Source: Ixodes scapularis (taxonomy: Eukaryota > Arthropoda > Arachnida > Ixodida > Ixodidae). From it: a DNA stretch of 64,000 nucleotides. The position numbers and the translations under genes are program-made. Position 1 is the stretch's first letter. Each line of letters starts with the position of its first letter. The stretch covers positions 85,507,816 to 85,571,815 of the forward strand of contig NW_024609846.1 in the NCBI RefSeq assembly GCF_016920785.2, in the 5' to 3' direction. The notes beneath the pieces are model-generated. The model saw only the letters and a program-made list of their open reading frames with translations, was not told the origin of the DNA and did no database searches. Positions 32,340-42,845 of this stretch are shown here, piece after piece.

Positions 32340-34900
32340 ACATGCTTGGAGTTGGATGTGGAGGTCGGAGGGTGGCAACAGCAGATGTTGTTCTACGGTG
32401 GGGGTGCTTAGGGGAGTGGCCAGGTTTACTGGCTTGACGCGGTCAGTGGTGACGACGTCACTACAGGCCGTTTTTCTCTAAGGCAAAAGCCTTCACTTTA
32501 AGAGCTAGCACCTGAAAGGTCCGTCGTAGGCCGGTGTCAGGAATCGACGAACCTGATCACACCGTACGAAAACATGAGTGCAGGAATCTTGGTCATGGCT
32601 TAAAAAATAGCGCTAGGACTCTTCTAAGCTGGAGGAACTTGACGGAGCTACCAAAAGGTACGTTGCAGGCCAGCAACGTGGCCGCTGGGTTCCTCCTGAG
32701 ACTCGGGCGAAGGTGGCAAAAAGAATTCGACAAGGAGAAGCAATGGGGTGCCATAGACGAGTTCGGTTGCCGTACAGCCAAGCTCTGCCCTGCTGCGCGA
32801 AGGCCAAGGAGAACGAGGGGAAGATGGTTAGCTCATCGTTCCCGCGGCTCGTGGGTGGCGAGGGCTGTCTTCAGCTCGTGGTGCAGCCGTTCCACCATGC
32901 CGTTGGCTGAGGGACGATTGGCGATGGTCTGAATGTGCCAGACGCCGAGGATTGCGGCAAAGGCGGCGAACAGGGCGGACTGAAACTGCCGACCCTTGTT
33001 GGTGGCGACCACCACAGGGCAGCAGAAACGGGACACTTAGCCGTCGATGAAAGCTGCGGCAACTGTCTCTGCCGTCATGTCGGGGACACAAAATGTCTCG
33101 GGCCATCGCATGAACCGGTCACGCAGGTTAACAGATAGCGGGCTCCTCAAAGTAGCGGGAGAGGTTCTACTAGGTCGACGTGTACATGGGCAAACATTAG
33201 ATCTGGTGGACGAAAGGGTAAGACGGGGGTGATGGTACGTTGCGCGTCCTTAACGCGTTGGCATTTGAGGCATGTTCGAGCCCATCCACGGACATACACA
33301 TTCATGCTGGGACAGAAGAAACAAGCTGTGATCAGTTTCTGGGTTGCCGTGATGGCTCTTGTGGTGTAGGTGGTCGAACAGGGCACGACGAAACGCTGGC
33401 GGCACGAGCAGTCGACACAGTCCAGTTGACATCTCGTAGGTCACTGTTATCGACGAGAGAAGTAGGGGAACGTCGGTGAACTTCAGTGATCCAGAAGAGA
33501 TGCGAAAGCGCTGCAGCTCTTAATTATCGCCTTGAGCGGTTGCCAGAGCCTCCATGTCCACGGTCTGCTGTGATGAAGAAATAGAACCGACTCGAGATAG
33601 CGCGTCAGCAGCTGCGTTGTTCTGGCTGATGATATGACGGAGATCGACTGTAATCTCCGATATGAAGCAGAGGTGCCGGATCTCATGTGCGGTGCAGTCA
33701 CTGTTACTTCGATTGAAGGCCTACGTCAAGGGATCATGATCAGTGACAACATGGAAGTCCTGGCCCTCAAGAAAGTGACGAAAGTGCTTGATAAACAAAT
33801 ACACTGTCAGAAGTTCGCGCGAAAAAGGTACTGCCCTTTTGTTCCACTTTCTTAAGTTAAGAAAAGAATTCGAAAGGCTGTTAGTCAGAGACGTTCTGCT
33901 AAAAAACTGCGCCAACTGCGACACTCGATACGGCGGTAAAGAGTCATAGCTCTGAGTCTGGAACGGGATGAATCAGTGTTGCCGTGTCAGCAAGTGCCTT
34001 TTCTGCTAAATTAAAAGCAGACGTTACATCTTTGTTCCAATAAAGAGGCACAGATGACTGTTTCTTTGTAATAAGCAGATCAGTCGGTGGCTCGATCAGT
34101 TCGGCACATCTTCGTATGAATCGATGATGGAAATTGAGTAACCCGAGGAACTCACGCTGTTCCTTTAGAGACGTTGGCTGCGGAAAATCTAGAATGGCCG
34201 TAACTTTTCCATCTAATGGCTTGATGTCTTTCATGGTTTCGAGATGGTCAAAGAATTCGATGATTGTCACGTCAATTACGCCTGTATTTGGGTTTATGAC
34301 CCACCCGTATTCGTGGAGTCAAGTGAAAAGAGCACGCAGGTGCTTCTCGTGCTCGGTCTGTGACGAACTGGCGACCAAGAGATCGTCGAGGTAAGCAAAG
34401 ACGAAGTCTAAACTTCGAGTGACTTCACTGACAATGCGTTGAAACGTCTAGGCGGCATTTCACAAACCGAATGGCAACCTCACATACTCAAAGAGGCCGA
34501 ACGGTGTAACGATGGCAGTTTTTGGAATGTTGGCAGACTCCAACGGAAACTGGTGGTAAGCCTTGACTAAGTCGATCTTGGAGAATATCTGGCATCCCAC
34601 CAGATTGTGGATGTCGGTTTGGTTAGGTGTTGGCGTTCAGGGCACGATAATCGCTGCACGATCTCCAGCCGCCAGGGTCCTTCTTGGGGACAATGTGAAG
34701 TGGAGACGCCCAGTTGCTTGAAGATGTTCGAACGATGCCGAGGTCGAGCATGTGCCCGAACTCGCGACGAGGAGCAGCTAGGCGTTCTCCGGAAAGCCGA
34801 CGTAGACGAGGAAGGACAGGAGGGCCGAGGTGGTATGGTGGGTTATGGCATACTTCATCGGTGATTCTCTGGTGTGTGACCTTGTAATGTTCAGAAATGT
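32340..34900 (-). pseudogene. Ty3/Gypsy pol polyprotein relic
   Basis: On the minus strand, domains run in order from about 34900 downwards. RT first: WASPLHIVPKKDPGGWR, CSDYRALN, LPFGL-type and the active site YLDD with LLVAS near 34383-34394. Then the connection FLGLLNFHHRFI and RNase H (HVVTDHDPL). Integrase follows, with HHGNPETDHS and ARTCLKCQRVK zinc residues and a core ending in GMVERLHHELKTAL. The tail reads like the conserved Gypsy C terminus (DTGLRRTFQVLA). Stops and frame shifts separate nearly all blocks. In the integrase core the usual TDxG is TNKGRQF, so one catalytic Asp is Asn. No LTRs were located. It sits antisense in transporter intron 1. Confidence 0.85.
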
Positions 34901-34982
34901 TTTTCTCATAAGCACACTGTAGGAAATGGGCAGTGAAATCTACGGGCAAATACCAGGCAGCTCCCGCTACCAAAAGTACGCC

Positions 34983-35102
34983 GTAAAAACAATGGTGCAC
35001 AGTAAGTCTGATTTATAGTAAATGTAAACGGTGACCGTAGATATCTACGGTCACCGTTTAAATTTACCGTAAACCAGATTTACACTGCACCATTATTTTT
35101 AC
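34983..35102. repeat. 120-bp near-perfect palindrome (MITE)
   Basis: Begins GTAAAAACAATGGTGCA and ends TGCACCATTATTTTTAC. The two halves match almost throughout, meeting at GATATC near 35042 with GGTGACCGTAGATATCTACG at the centre. It could form a 55-60-bp hairpin. Non-coding. Confidence 0.92.
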
Positions 35103-35278
35103 AGCTCAATCTTGGCAGCATCAGCTGCCTGGAATTTGCCTGTACAGCTTCTGGTTAATTTTTGCACTGATATTTTATTCATATTACGGTCACGCACCAT
35201 GAAAGATGACCGTAAAACGTACAATACCATGGTACTGGACCACACGATTAAAGTCATTTGGACAGAGTTGCCTCGCGG

Positions 35279-35581
35279 TGGCGCGCTGGGATGAGCGTTA
35301 GAAGTTTTCGAGCTCACCACGGCGTAGCTCTATGCACTTAACATCTGCCGCAAGTCACGGCTTTGACTGCATTCAAGTTGAACGAAAAGCGATTTCTCTG
35401 CCCGTGAAGCATCGCTTCCAGCTGAGTGAATACCCCCTCTGCAGAGATTAATTCAAGACGACAATTGCAGCCGCACGCGAGCAGCACAAATAGAAAACAA
35501 ATATTACAGTAGAAAGACTGGCTACAACGGGTCGTGCGGAGAAGCAAACCCATGGCTTGGAACCGCAGTGGAGCGGCTTGA
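35279..35581 (+). repeat. Dispersed ~300-bp repeat, copy 1
   Basis: Begins TGGCGCGCTGGGATGAGCG and ends with GCTTGGAACCGCAGTGGAG. It aligns over its full length with 63497-63801 in the same orientation, with moderate divergence. It resembles neither LINE nor SINE parts that I can name. Confidence 0.88.
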
Positions 35582-37808
35582 TTTATCGGCGTTCAAATAA
35601 TTACGACATGAGTGTTTGATTTGTCCTAAGAGATTCATCTTCTGAGCCGTTCGAAATACTCTCAAAGGTATGACATTACTGAAAAAAAGTAAACATGCTT
35701 TGAATAATATTTATTGTTTAGGTGGTTACCGAGAAAATCCGCATTTTCCGAACGACCAGTATAAAAGGCGGAAATTCAGAGCGGTTTGTTTTGTGTGCTG
35801 TTGTATTGATATTTGTATATGACGTGTTTGTGAATGCGCTCAATGTATATACCTTTCTAGGGGTAGTCTTGAACGAAGCGATTTACAGCGCGCTTTTCTG
35901 GTTTTGAGAGTGTGCGTCAGTGTCGCCCGACTGCACTGGGCTGTGTATTTTCTCGTCACTAAGCTGTGGCAGCCTGCATAGGCGCAATCCCGGACGCTAG
36001 TGGCGGCTAAATAGCCGCGTTTTATTTTTTTATTTTTTTGTGTTAAATGGAAAATAGCAGTTCTTTTTTTTTTTTAAGAAAGCATTGTAATATTTCTGGG
36101 AACAAAAAAAAATGAAAGCTATTTTTGGTGAGTCCGTTCATGACAGAACAAATGCAACTTTAACGTTTGTTTTGCTTTGTGTTGATTTCGTTCACGACGC
36201 CATTCACTAACCCGTGTCAATCTACAAAGGTCTTAACTGTCGGAAATATTTGACCACACAGGATAGCCGTAATGCATGAATATCCCTGCTCACAACACGG
36301 AATTCAACGAGTCTCATCAATCGAACAACATATATTGAACGTACCCCACAGTGCCACGTTATCGGAACAGGATTTGAGAAAGGTCTCAAATAACACAACA
36401 TATCACAATGCCGATTACAGCCACTTCACGACGATCCGACGGAGTCCGGCTTGTTTTTAAAACGCGTTTAAAAAAAAAGCTTTTTTTTTTTTTTTTTTTG
36501 CACAGCATTAAAGAAAATGACCCCGGACCCGAAGGTCCCTATCAGCTATCTTTCGCGAAGACCGGGAACATAGCCGGGAATGCTTTTCGGAGATTATCTC
36601 GACGGAAATAATCCCAGAACGTCGAACAGCCCCCGTCGAGGGCTGCTTGGCGTTCGCTTTCACCGTTCGTTTCCTGCGAAGGCCGAGCAGGCTACGAGCT
36701 TTGGTATTCTCTGGTTCTCGCAGTGGAAGATAACAAATAAAGGCTAAGCATTCTGAACAGGCAAATCAAGTTAAAAACCTTCAAGAAAAGCCGGCGAACT
36801 CCGATTGCACAATACAGGGGGACAGTCGCGCTGACCGGGTTTCCACTGCTCAGGCGGGTGGCATAAACAAAGGTGGAAATCGAGAGCAGCCACGGGAGCA
36901 GCTGAAACAGCTGTTTTGGAGCAGGTTGGGAGCAGCTAAAACTACGTTTTCGAGCAGGCTAGAAGCAGCTCAGATCCGCTTTAATTGCACTTCAGCTTTT
37001 GTCTTAGACAAGCACGGGAGCAATTTCAATTGTGCTTAGCAGCAGAGATGAACACGAGTGGTTAGGGACCTAGGTAGATGGGATAATAGTGTAACAGATG
37101 CGAAAACTTGAAACTTTGTGAGCCTAAATGAGAACCAAAAAGCAAGTACCATATGTTTCTGAAGATAGTGTCCTTGATAATTTCTGAGTGGCTTTCAGCT
37201 GCTCAAAATGCAAACCAGCACTGCTTATAGCACAACCCACACGTGCCCGACATAGTAATTATATGTGCGAACCACATGACGTGCGTAAGCAACGGACGTG
37301 CAGTTGCACGGAGGAACATGGCTACAAATTTCGAGTGTATTTTATTGTGCAACTCAATATCGAAGCAGCAGACTACGATTAACGGAGTTATCGTATTCGA
37401 AGCGATGAGCAGGAGCAAGGTTAAAGTACGCCGAACAGATCTACCGCTCTCGCGCAAGAGCTGCTGGCCGGCAAGGTTACGGATCGGACCGCGTTTCAGT
37501 TCTATCAAATCACGATTTATCTTACGGGAATGCGGTTCGAACTTCTAATGATGAAGTACTAAAGTGAATCTTTTGCTCATCAATTATTTTTAACTGGCTG
37601 ACGTCAAGATCCCGGGCCGCAGAGCCTCAGGCAATCTGACGCTTAACGACTCGCTCTCACCTCGGCCGACTTGCTTAACCGTCTATGGTTGAAGAATAAC
37701 AATCCAGTCGCAGGTGACGTAGCCCTTGGAATCCGACCCCCGAGTTTTTTCGCGCGCTTCCGACTCGGGATACACAGGGAGAATAAACAGAGCAAAGGAT
37801 TGCAAGGG
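35582..37808. other. Transporter intron 1, no gene recognised
   Basis: A mostly AT-rich stretch with T and A runs at 36064, 36105 and 36481-36499. There is a locally AGCAG-rich stretch at 36895-37050. The sequence at 37671-37808 is open in one frame but precedes the LINE insertion point and is not its coding region. Confidence 0.45.
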
Positions 37809-37862
37809 GGATCGGTGGCCGAGTCATTCTTTTTCCGGCCCTCGTCGAGTACGGACGCAAGA

Positions 37863-39048
37863 ATGGCAAGCTCCCACGGAGCTGTGATAACGGCCCCCGC
37901 GGGCCGCGGTGACTCGGCTATCGGCAATATCGCTGCTATCAAGGACTACAGTATCGTCTTGCCTTCGCTGCCCTCCGGAGAGGCGATGAAGCGTGCAGTT
38001 ATTCTGCACTGTGACATCGCCGGACGACCCTGCAGGACCGAGGATTTTCGGCAGCCGCTGAAGGACGCCGGCGTCATCCAGGACGTGGGAACCATATGTG
38101 CGTACCAAATGTCGCACGTATGGCTGCTCAACTTGCGGACGGACGAGGCAAAGAAGAAGCTTCTCGAAGCCGGGCAGCTCGTCATCAAGGAGAAGAAATG
38201 CCTTGTCATCGACCCAGTACGGCGTGAGCTCCGCATAAAGCTACACCGGGTGTCTTTCGACGTTACCAGTGACGCCATACGACGAGCTTTTGCGGAGTTT
38301 GGCATCGTGAAGGAAGTGACGAGCGAGAGGTGGAGGGTCCCGGACTTCGAGCACGCCGAGTCGACAACCCGACTCGTCCGCCTGGAGCTGCGCGAGGGTG
38401 TCACGCTCAACCGCATCCCGCACCAGCTGCGCCTCGGCAGTGGCACGGTCCTAGTGGTAGTTCCCGGCCGACCTCCGATCTGCCTCACGTGCCGCACCAC
38501 GGGGCACATTCGGAAAGACTGCGGAGTCCCTAGGTGCAGCGAGTGCCGCGCCTTCGGGCACGAGCAGGCCGACTGCACCCGGTCGTACGCTCGGGCGTAC
38601 GACCGGGTGCAGTCGGTCGTACGGAGGAGATCAGAACGAGCTCCTCATGGACGAGGAAGAAGCAGAACGAGCAGCGGCGTCGGCGGCCACGCAAGACAAG
38701 GCCGAAGATACAAAAGAAGTCGTCGTTGTCGCCAAGGAAGGACGTGAGCCCGACGGGCTCCCGAAAAGTACGTCTTCTGTTCCGGCTGCTCAACCGGGGT
38801 CGGCGACCGGGACCACCGCCAAGGTGGTGGACCCCGTTCCTGCACAAAGTGTGGACAGCCCTCCCTCGGAGATGGACTTCGACGTGGCAGCGGTAAAGCG
38901 TCGCCATGACGAGGTCAGCGCGGCATCGCAGGAGAGGCGGCTCAGTCAGCTTGAAAAGCAATGGAAGACTGGTAGCGGACGGGGGATACGCGTCCCCAGC
39001 AAACCGCGTTCGTCGTCGCTTACAGGTGGCGATAAGCATGCTCCGTGA
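37863..39048 (+). pseudogene. LINE ORF1 with two zinc knuckles, one frameshift
   Basis: A gag-like RNA-binding protein. The ATG at 37863 is the first after the insertion point and starts MASSHGAVITAPAGRGD. The N-terminal two thirds is a globular region with an RRM-like SFDVTSDAIRRAFAEFG segment. Two CX2CX4HX4C knuckles follow (CLTCRTTGHIRKDC and CSECRAFGHEQADC). Just after the second knuckle lies a perfect 22-bp hairpin. The frame then changes, and an acidic, low-complexity tail (DEEEAERAAAS onward) ends at TGA 39046-39048. In the original frame the protein would continue as Arg-rich sequence to 38747, which looks like a shadow. Confidence 0.8.
38569..38616. repeat. Perfect 22-bp hairpin in LINE ORF1
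   Basis: Arms 38569-38590 and 38595-38616 are perfect reverse complements (core CACCCGGTCGTACGC) around a 4-base loop TCGG. It is placed directly after the second zinc knuckle, where the reading frame changes. Confidence 0.95.
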
Positions 39049-39122
39049 CCGCCTGCTGGACTGGAACGCGCTTCACTACGCTAGCTGACAAGGGTAAGCG
39101 TCGTATGGACAGCCTCTACTAG

Positions 39123-40439
39123 TTGATGGTGACGTTAGAAAGGCCATTGCGTTTTGCGACATTAAACGTACGAGGGCTCTCGGCGAGGCGTAGACAGAAC
39201 CAGCTTTACCGCCTCGTGACGGAGCAGGACCTGGACATTGTTGCCGTACAGGAGACTAAAGTAGAGAGCGTGGAGCAGACGGACGTTATCGTACGGCCTT
39301 TTACGGCGCCATATGATATCTGTGTCAGCCATGCGGTGGGGACGTCGGCGGGGTGTTTTTTGCTTATTCGTAATAGTTTAGGAGCTACAGTCCAGTCCGT
39401 GACTACGTGTGCGTCGGGACGATTTGTTTTATGTGATTTTAGTTTTTCTTCCTTAGAATGGCGTGTTATTTGCGTGTATGCTCCAACTAGAACTGAAGAA
39501 AGGTGCAGGTTTTTTGATGGCATTCAGCATTACTGTAACTGCGAGCGGCGTCTCATTTTCATGGGCGATTTTAACTGTGTGTGTTCTTCGAACGACAAAA
39601 CCAGTTCTACTGCTTATAGTGATGCGAGCACCGCGAGTTTGATTTGCATAATTAATGAGCATAGCCTTGAGGACGTTGGTGAATGCCTCAGAAATGGGCG
39701 GGAGGTACAGTTTACCCACTTTCAAGGGGCAAGTCACGCCCGCTTGGATAGATTGTATGTTTCGTTGGAGCTGCTTCCTTTGTGTTACGAGTACAGTGTA
39801 CGCCCAGTGTCTTTCAGTGGTCACTGTCTGGTATCTGCTTGCATCAAAGGTAACAAAGAAAAGAAAAATTAGTTTAGCTGGCAGCTTTGGAAACTCAACT
39901 CCAAACTCTTAGAGGACGACCTTTTTAGAGCCTACGTGTAGGCTTCTGTAGAAAAAGTAGAAAATGGGCAAAAATTAGAGTATGGGGTGAAATGGGAACT
40001 TTTTAAGCAGGGAATAAAGATAAAAGCTTCAGAAAGAGCGAGCGCAATTTAGAATGAAGAAAAAAGAAATGAAACGTTACTGCGTTACAACTTGCAAACG
40101 CTGATAAAAGAAGAGTGCAAAATGCCGGGTGCATTCAAAGATGACATCTGTGCTTTGAAGGCAAAGCTTGAACTAATTGATAGAGAACGTTATCGCGGAG
40201 CGTTGGTAAGAGCGCGGGCTGGTAGGCTGATAGCTGGGGAGACGCCCACAAAGCGCGCCCTAGGCCTCGAAAAAAGGAACGCGCGCCGCAATGAGATAGC
40301 AGAAATAGAATATTGTGGTGTGGTTACTAAGGAAAAAGAAGAACGCGCATTTTACGACTATTACAGCACGTTGTTTGCTCATACCTCCGTTCAAAATAGC
40401 AATCGAGGCCCTAAACCCGGGGAAGTCCCCAGGTCCTGA
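39123..40439 (+). pseudogene. LINE ORF2, endonuclease part
   Basis: An AP-type endonuclease domain at the start of ORF2: FATLNVRGL, IVAVQETKVE, VICVYAPTRTEE, FMGDFNCVCSSNDK and HARLDRLYVS. The last catalytic motif, normally SDH, reads SGH at 39816-39824 (GGT in place of GAT). The frame is stopped by TAG at 39870-39872, 39939-39941 and 40050-40052. A linker (NLQTLIKEECKMPG, LEKRNARRNEIAEIE) then runs up to about 40400, where the frame shifts into the RT. Confidence 0.86.
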
Positions 40440-42423
40440 TGGACTAAGTGCAGCTTTTTATAAGTCGTTTAAACATGAAATTTCGCCCATCTTATCTATT
40501 GTTTTCAACGAAGCTATTGAGCTGAATGTCCTTCCACCAACGTGTTTGTCGTCGCACACTGCGTTAATCCCAAAAATGGAGGACGAAATCAAACTAAGAC
40601 AGGTCACAGCTTATCGTCCCATAAGCTTAACTAACGTCGACTATAAAGTACTAATGAAAATAATGGCCAGACGATTACAATCGGTAATAACAGAACTAGT
40701 CGGTCCCCACCAAACTTGCGGGATAAAGGGCAGAACTATTTTTACAAACATTCAAAAAGCTCGGAGCGTGTTGGAGTGTTGTGATGTTATGAATAGGGGT
40801 GTAGCTATGCTACAAATTGACCTCGAAAAGGCCTTCAACCGTGTACCGCATGAAGTTCTTTTATCTGTCTTAGACCATGTAAATGTCGGTTCAGTTTTAC
40901 GCGAAGGTGTGCGGATGGCGTACAGCGGTTGTACGACCAGTCTTATAGTGAATAAGTCGGTTGGAAAGCGCAGAAAGGTAGAGCGTTCCGTACGCCAAGG
41001 ATGTCCTCTTTCACCCCTTCTTTTTTGCATTTATATAGAATCATTTTGTTTGAGCATCATAAGAAGTAACAGTATCAGTGGGTTTAACCTTTTTGCATCG
41101 GAAGTACGTATTTTAGCCTATGCTGATGATATCGCTCTGTTTTGCGCAAATCAAGAAAGCATAATTGGAGTTGTGAACATAGTGAAACGTTTTTGTGCTG
41201 TCAGTGGAAGCGCTGTAAACTGGGATAAGTGTTTAGGTTTTTGGCATGGCCAGTGGTGTTCCACTCCTAGTGTCGTTCAAAATATAAAGTGGTCAACCAC
41301 CCCTGTAAAATATTTGGGCGTACCTCTCGAGAACTACCGTGACAGTGAGCCCTATTGGCGCAGGCAGGCACTAGAACTCCGCGAGAAAGCGGAAAGCTGG
41401 AAAGGTTGGGAATTGTCTATTTTTGCCCGTGCGACAGTTTGCAATTTGTTCCTTGCTAGCAAACTGTGGTACGTGCTACAAGTGTTGCATTGCTGGCGTG
41501 TTAATGTTCAAAAATTGCACCGCGTTTTCGCTGTTTTTATTTCGGGCTCGTCATGGGAACGGACGAGTCGTATGAACCTTTTCCGGCGCGTCCGCGAGGG
41601 CGGACTAGGATTGTCACATTTATTTCTGCGCCAAGTTGTGAATCGTTTTATTTATCTTCGAGATGTTAGTGACCCGTTTTTACGAACCGTCTACCAGGTG
41701 AGACTGTGTAGAACTCTGCCTGAGTTTATTGTTTCTTCGGCATGTGTGCCAGGCGGCATCCACGGATATCTCAAGGAAGTTGTCGCGTCATGTAATTTTT
41801 TGGCAGCCAGATTTTCTTTTGAAAATTTGAGCGAAGTATCCAGAAAAAAGCTGTATAGGGATCTTTCTGACGTTGTCTTTCCCGTACCTTTGTATAGAGC
41901 GTTGTATTGTGCAGGCCCAGGACAAGATGTCTTAAAGCGTGTTAAGAGAATGCTCGTTCCGCCTGGGGTTAAGTCATTCTTTTTCAAATTACACACCGGC
42001 AGTTTAACTGTAAGGACTTTGATAAAAGAAAAGGGAATGTTCGTCCCGTGGGGCGGCCACTGTTTTTTGTGTCAAAAGCCCGAGACAATTGAGCATGTAT
42101 TCATAGAGTGCTGGGATGGTGTCTTTTTCTGGGACGTCCTCCAACGCACCCTCAAAAAAGATTTTCCGTTAGACATGCATGGTATTAGATACCTACCCGT
42201 TGAAAACAAGGACGGCGTGCCCTTCGACATGATAATGTTACTGGGCCTGCATAGTATTTGGAGGTCACGGATGGCTACGCGCCATGCCGACATTGACGCG
42301 CGCGAGGCTTGGGAATATTTCAGCGAGGGTATTGCCTCGATTGTTGAAGTGTACAAGGCTCAGAGCTGCGTGCCAGAGTGGAATCAACAACTGGAAGCAG
42401 CTAGGAATTTAAAAAGATTTTAA
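40398..42423 (+). pseudogene. LINE ORF2, reverse transcriptase part
   Basis: An open frame of about 670 codons. Motifs in order: LNPGKSPGPDGLSAAFYK, YRPISLTNVDYKVLMKI, GIKGRTIFTNI, LQIDLEKAFNRVPHEVL (the second Asp of AFD is Asn), RQGCPLSPLLFCIYIE, ILAYADDIALFC with an intact YADD, and VKYLGVPL. Towards the C terminus are CFLCQKPETIEHVFIEC and WRSRMATRHAD, the finger and tail typical of Tx1/L1-type ORF2. A deletion appears to have fused the linker to the LNPGKSPG block near 40395. Only this part of the element is free of stops, which suggests a fairly young insertion with a few inactivating changes. Confidence 0.9.
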
Positions 42424-42526
42424 CTTACACTACTAGACGAAAGGCCGGCTGGTAGTTTTTTAGCACTGCCAATTTTGCTGTTTTTGTCCTCAGACTTGTA
42501 TATATTGACTTGTAAACAACGGCAAT

Positions 42527-42551
<25 letters not shown>

Positions 42552-42557
<6 letters not shown>

Positions 42558-42845
42558 GTGGCCGTGTGGGTTAGCGCACAGCGCACACCAGCTCGGAGAA
42601 CGTGGAGCGAAAGCTCGCGCTGCAGAGTCCAGGGATTTTAGGTTCGAGCCCCACCGCTGCCCGTTTCGACCTGGATGAGCATCGTACCGGCGTGCGGTCG
42701 TGTATCACTACTGCGTGGTGCACGTTAAAGACCCCAGGCTAGCGGTTGTACTGCACTGGCTAAATAGGTCATCTACAGCGCGTGACTCGTCGCAACTTTG
42801 AAATGGCTGACCAACTACATGCTGTATAAATATCCCCACAACCCG
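42552..42845 (+). repeat. tRNA-derived SINE (target of the LINE)
   Basis: The head GGATCGGTGGCCGTGTGGGT contains a box A-like TGGCCGTGTGG, and GGTTCGAGCCCCACC matches box B. Then come a conserved body (CCCGTTTCGACCTGGATGAG, GTGCACGTTAAAGACCCCAG) and a tail near TATAAATATCC. A second, degraded copy is at 12590-12845. It begins exactly after the LINE A tail because the LINE inserted within its first bases. Confidence 0.86.

Larger units (their letters stand above)
37809..42564 (+). mobile_element. Near full-length Tx1/L1-like LINE with 13-bp target duplication
   Basis: The body runs from about 37822 to the A tail ending at 42551. It is flanked by GGATCGGTGGCCG at 37809-37821 and 42552-42564, a 13-bp target duplication. 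The right duplication is the first 13 bases of a tRNA-derived SINE, so the LINE entered the tRNA-like head. The element has ORF1 with two CCHC knuckles, ORF2 with endonuclease, RT and a C-terminal finger, and an AATAAA at the tail. Domain content and RT motifs resemble the Tx1/L1 group, in which sequence-specific insertion is known. It lies sense in transporter intron 1. Confidence 0.88.

Noticed and set aside
32534..32932. 132-codon plus-strand frame
   Set aside because: Antisense of the Gypsy integrase region.
37946..38578. 210-codon minus-strand open frame
   Set aside because: Antisense shadow of LINE ORF1 with its two CCHC knuckles on the plus strand.
42552..42625. Functional tRNA gene
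   Set aside because: A-box and B-box exist, but the spacing and body match a second copy at 12590, so it is a SINE.
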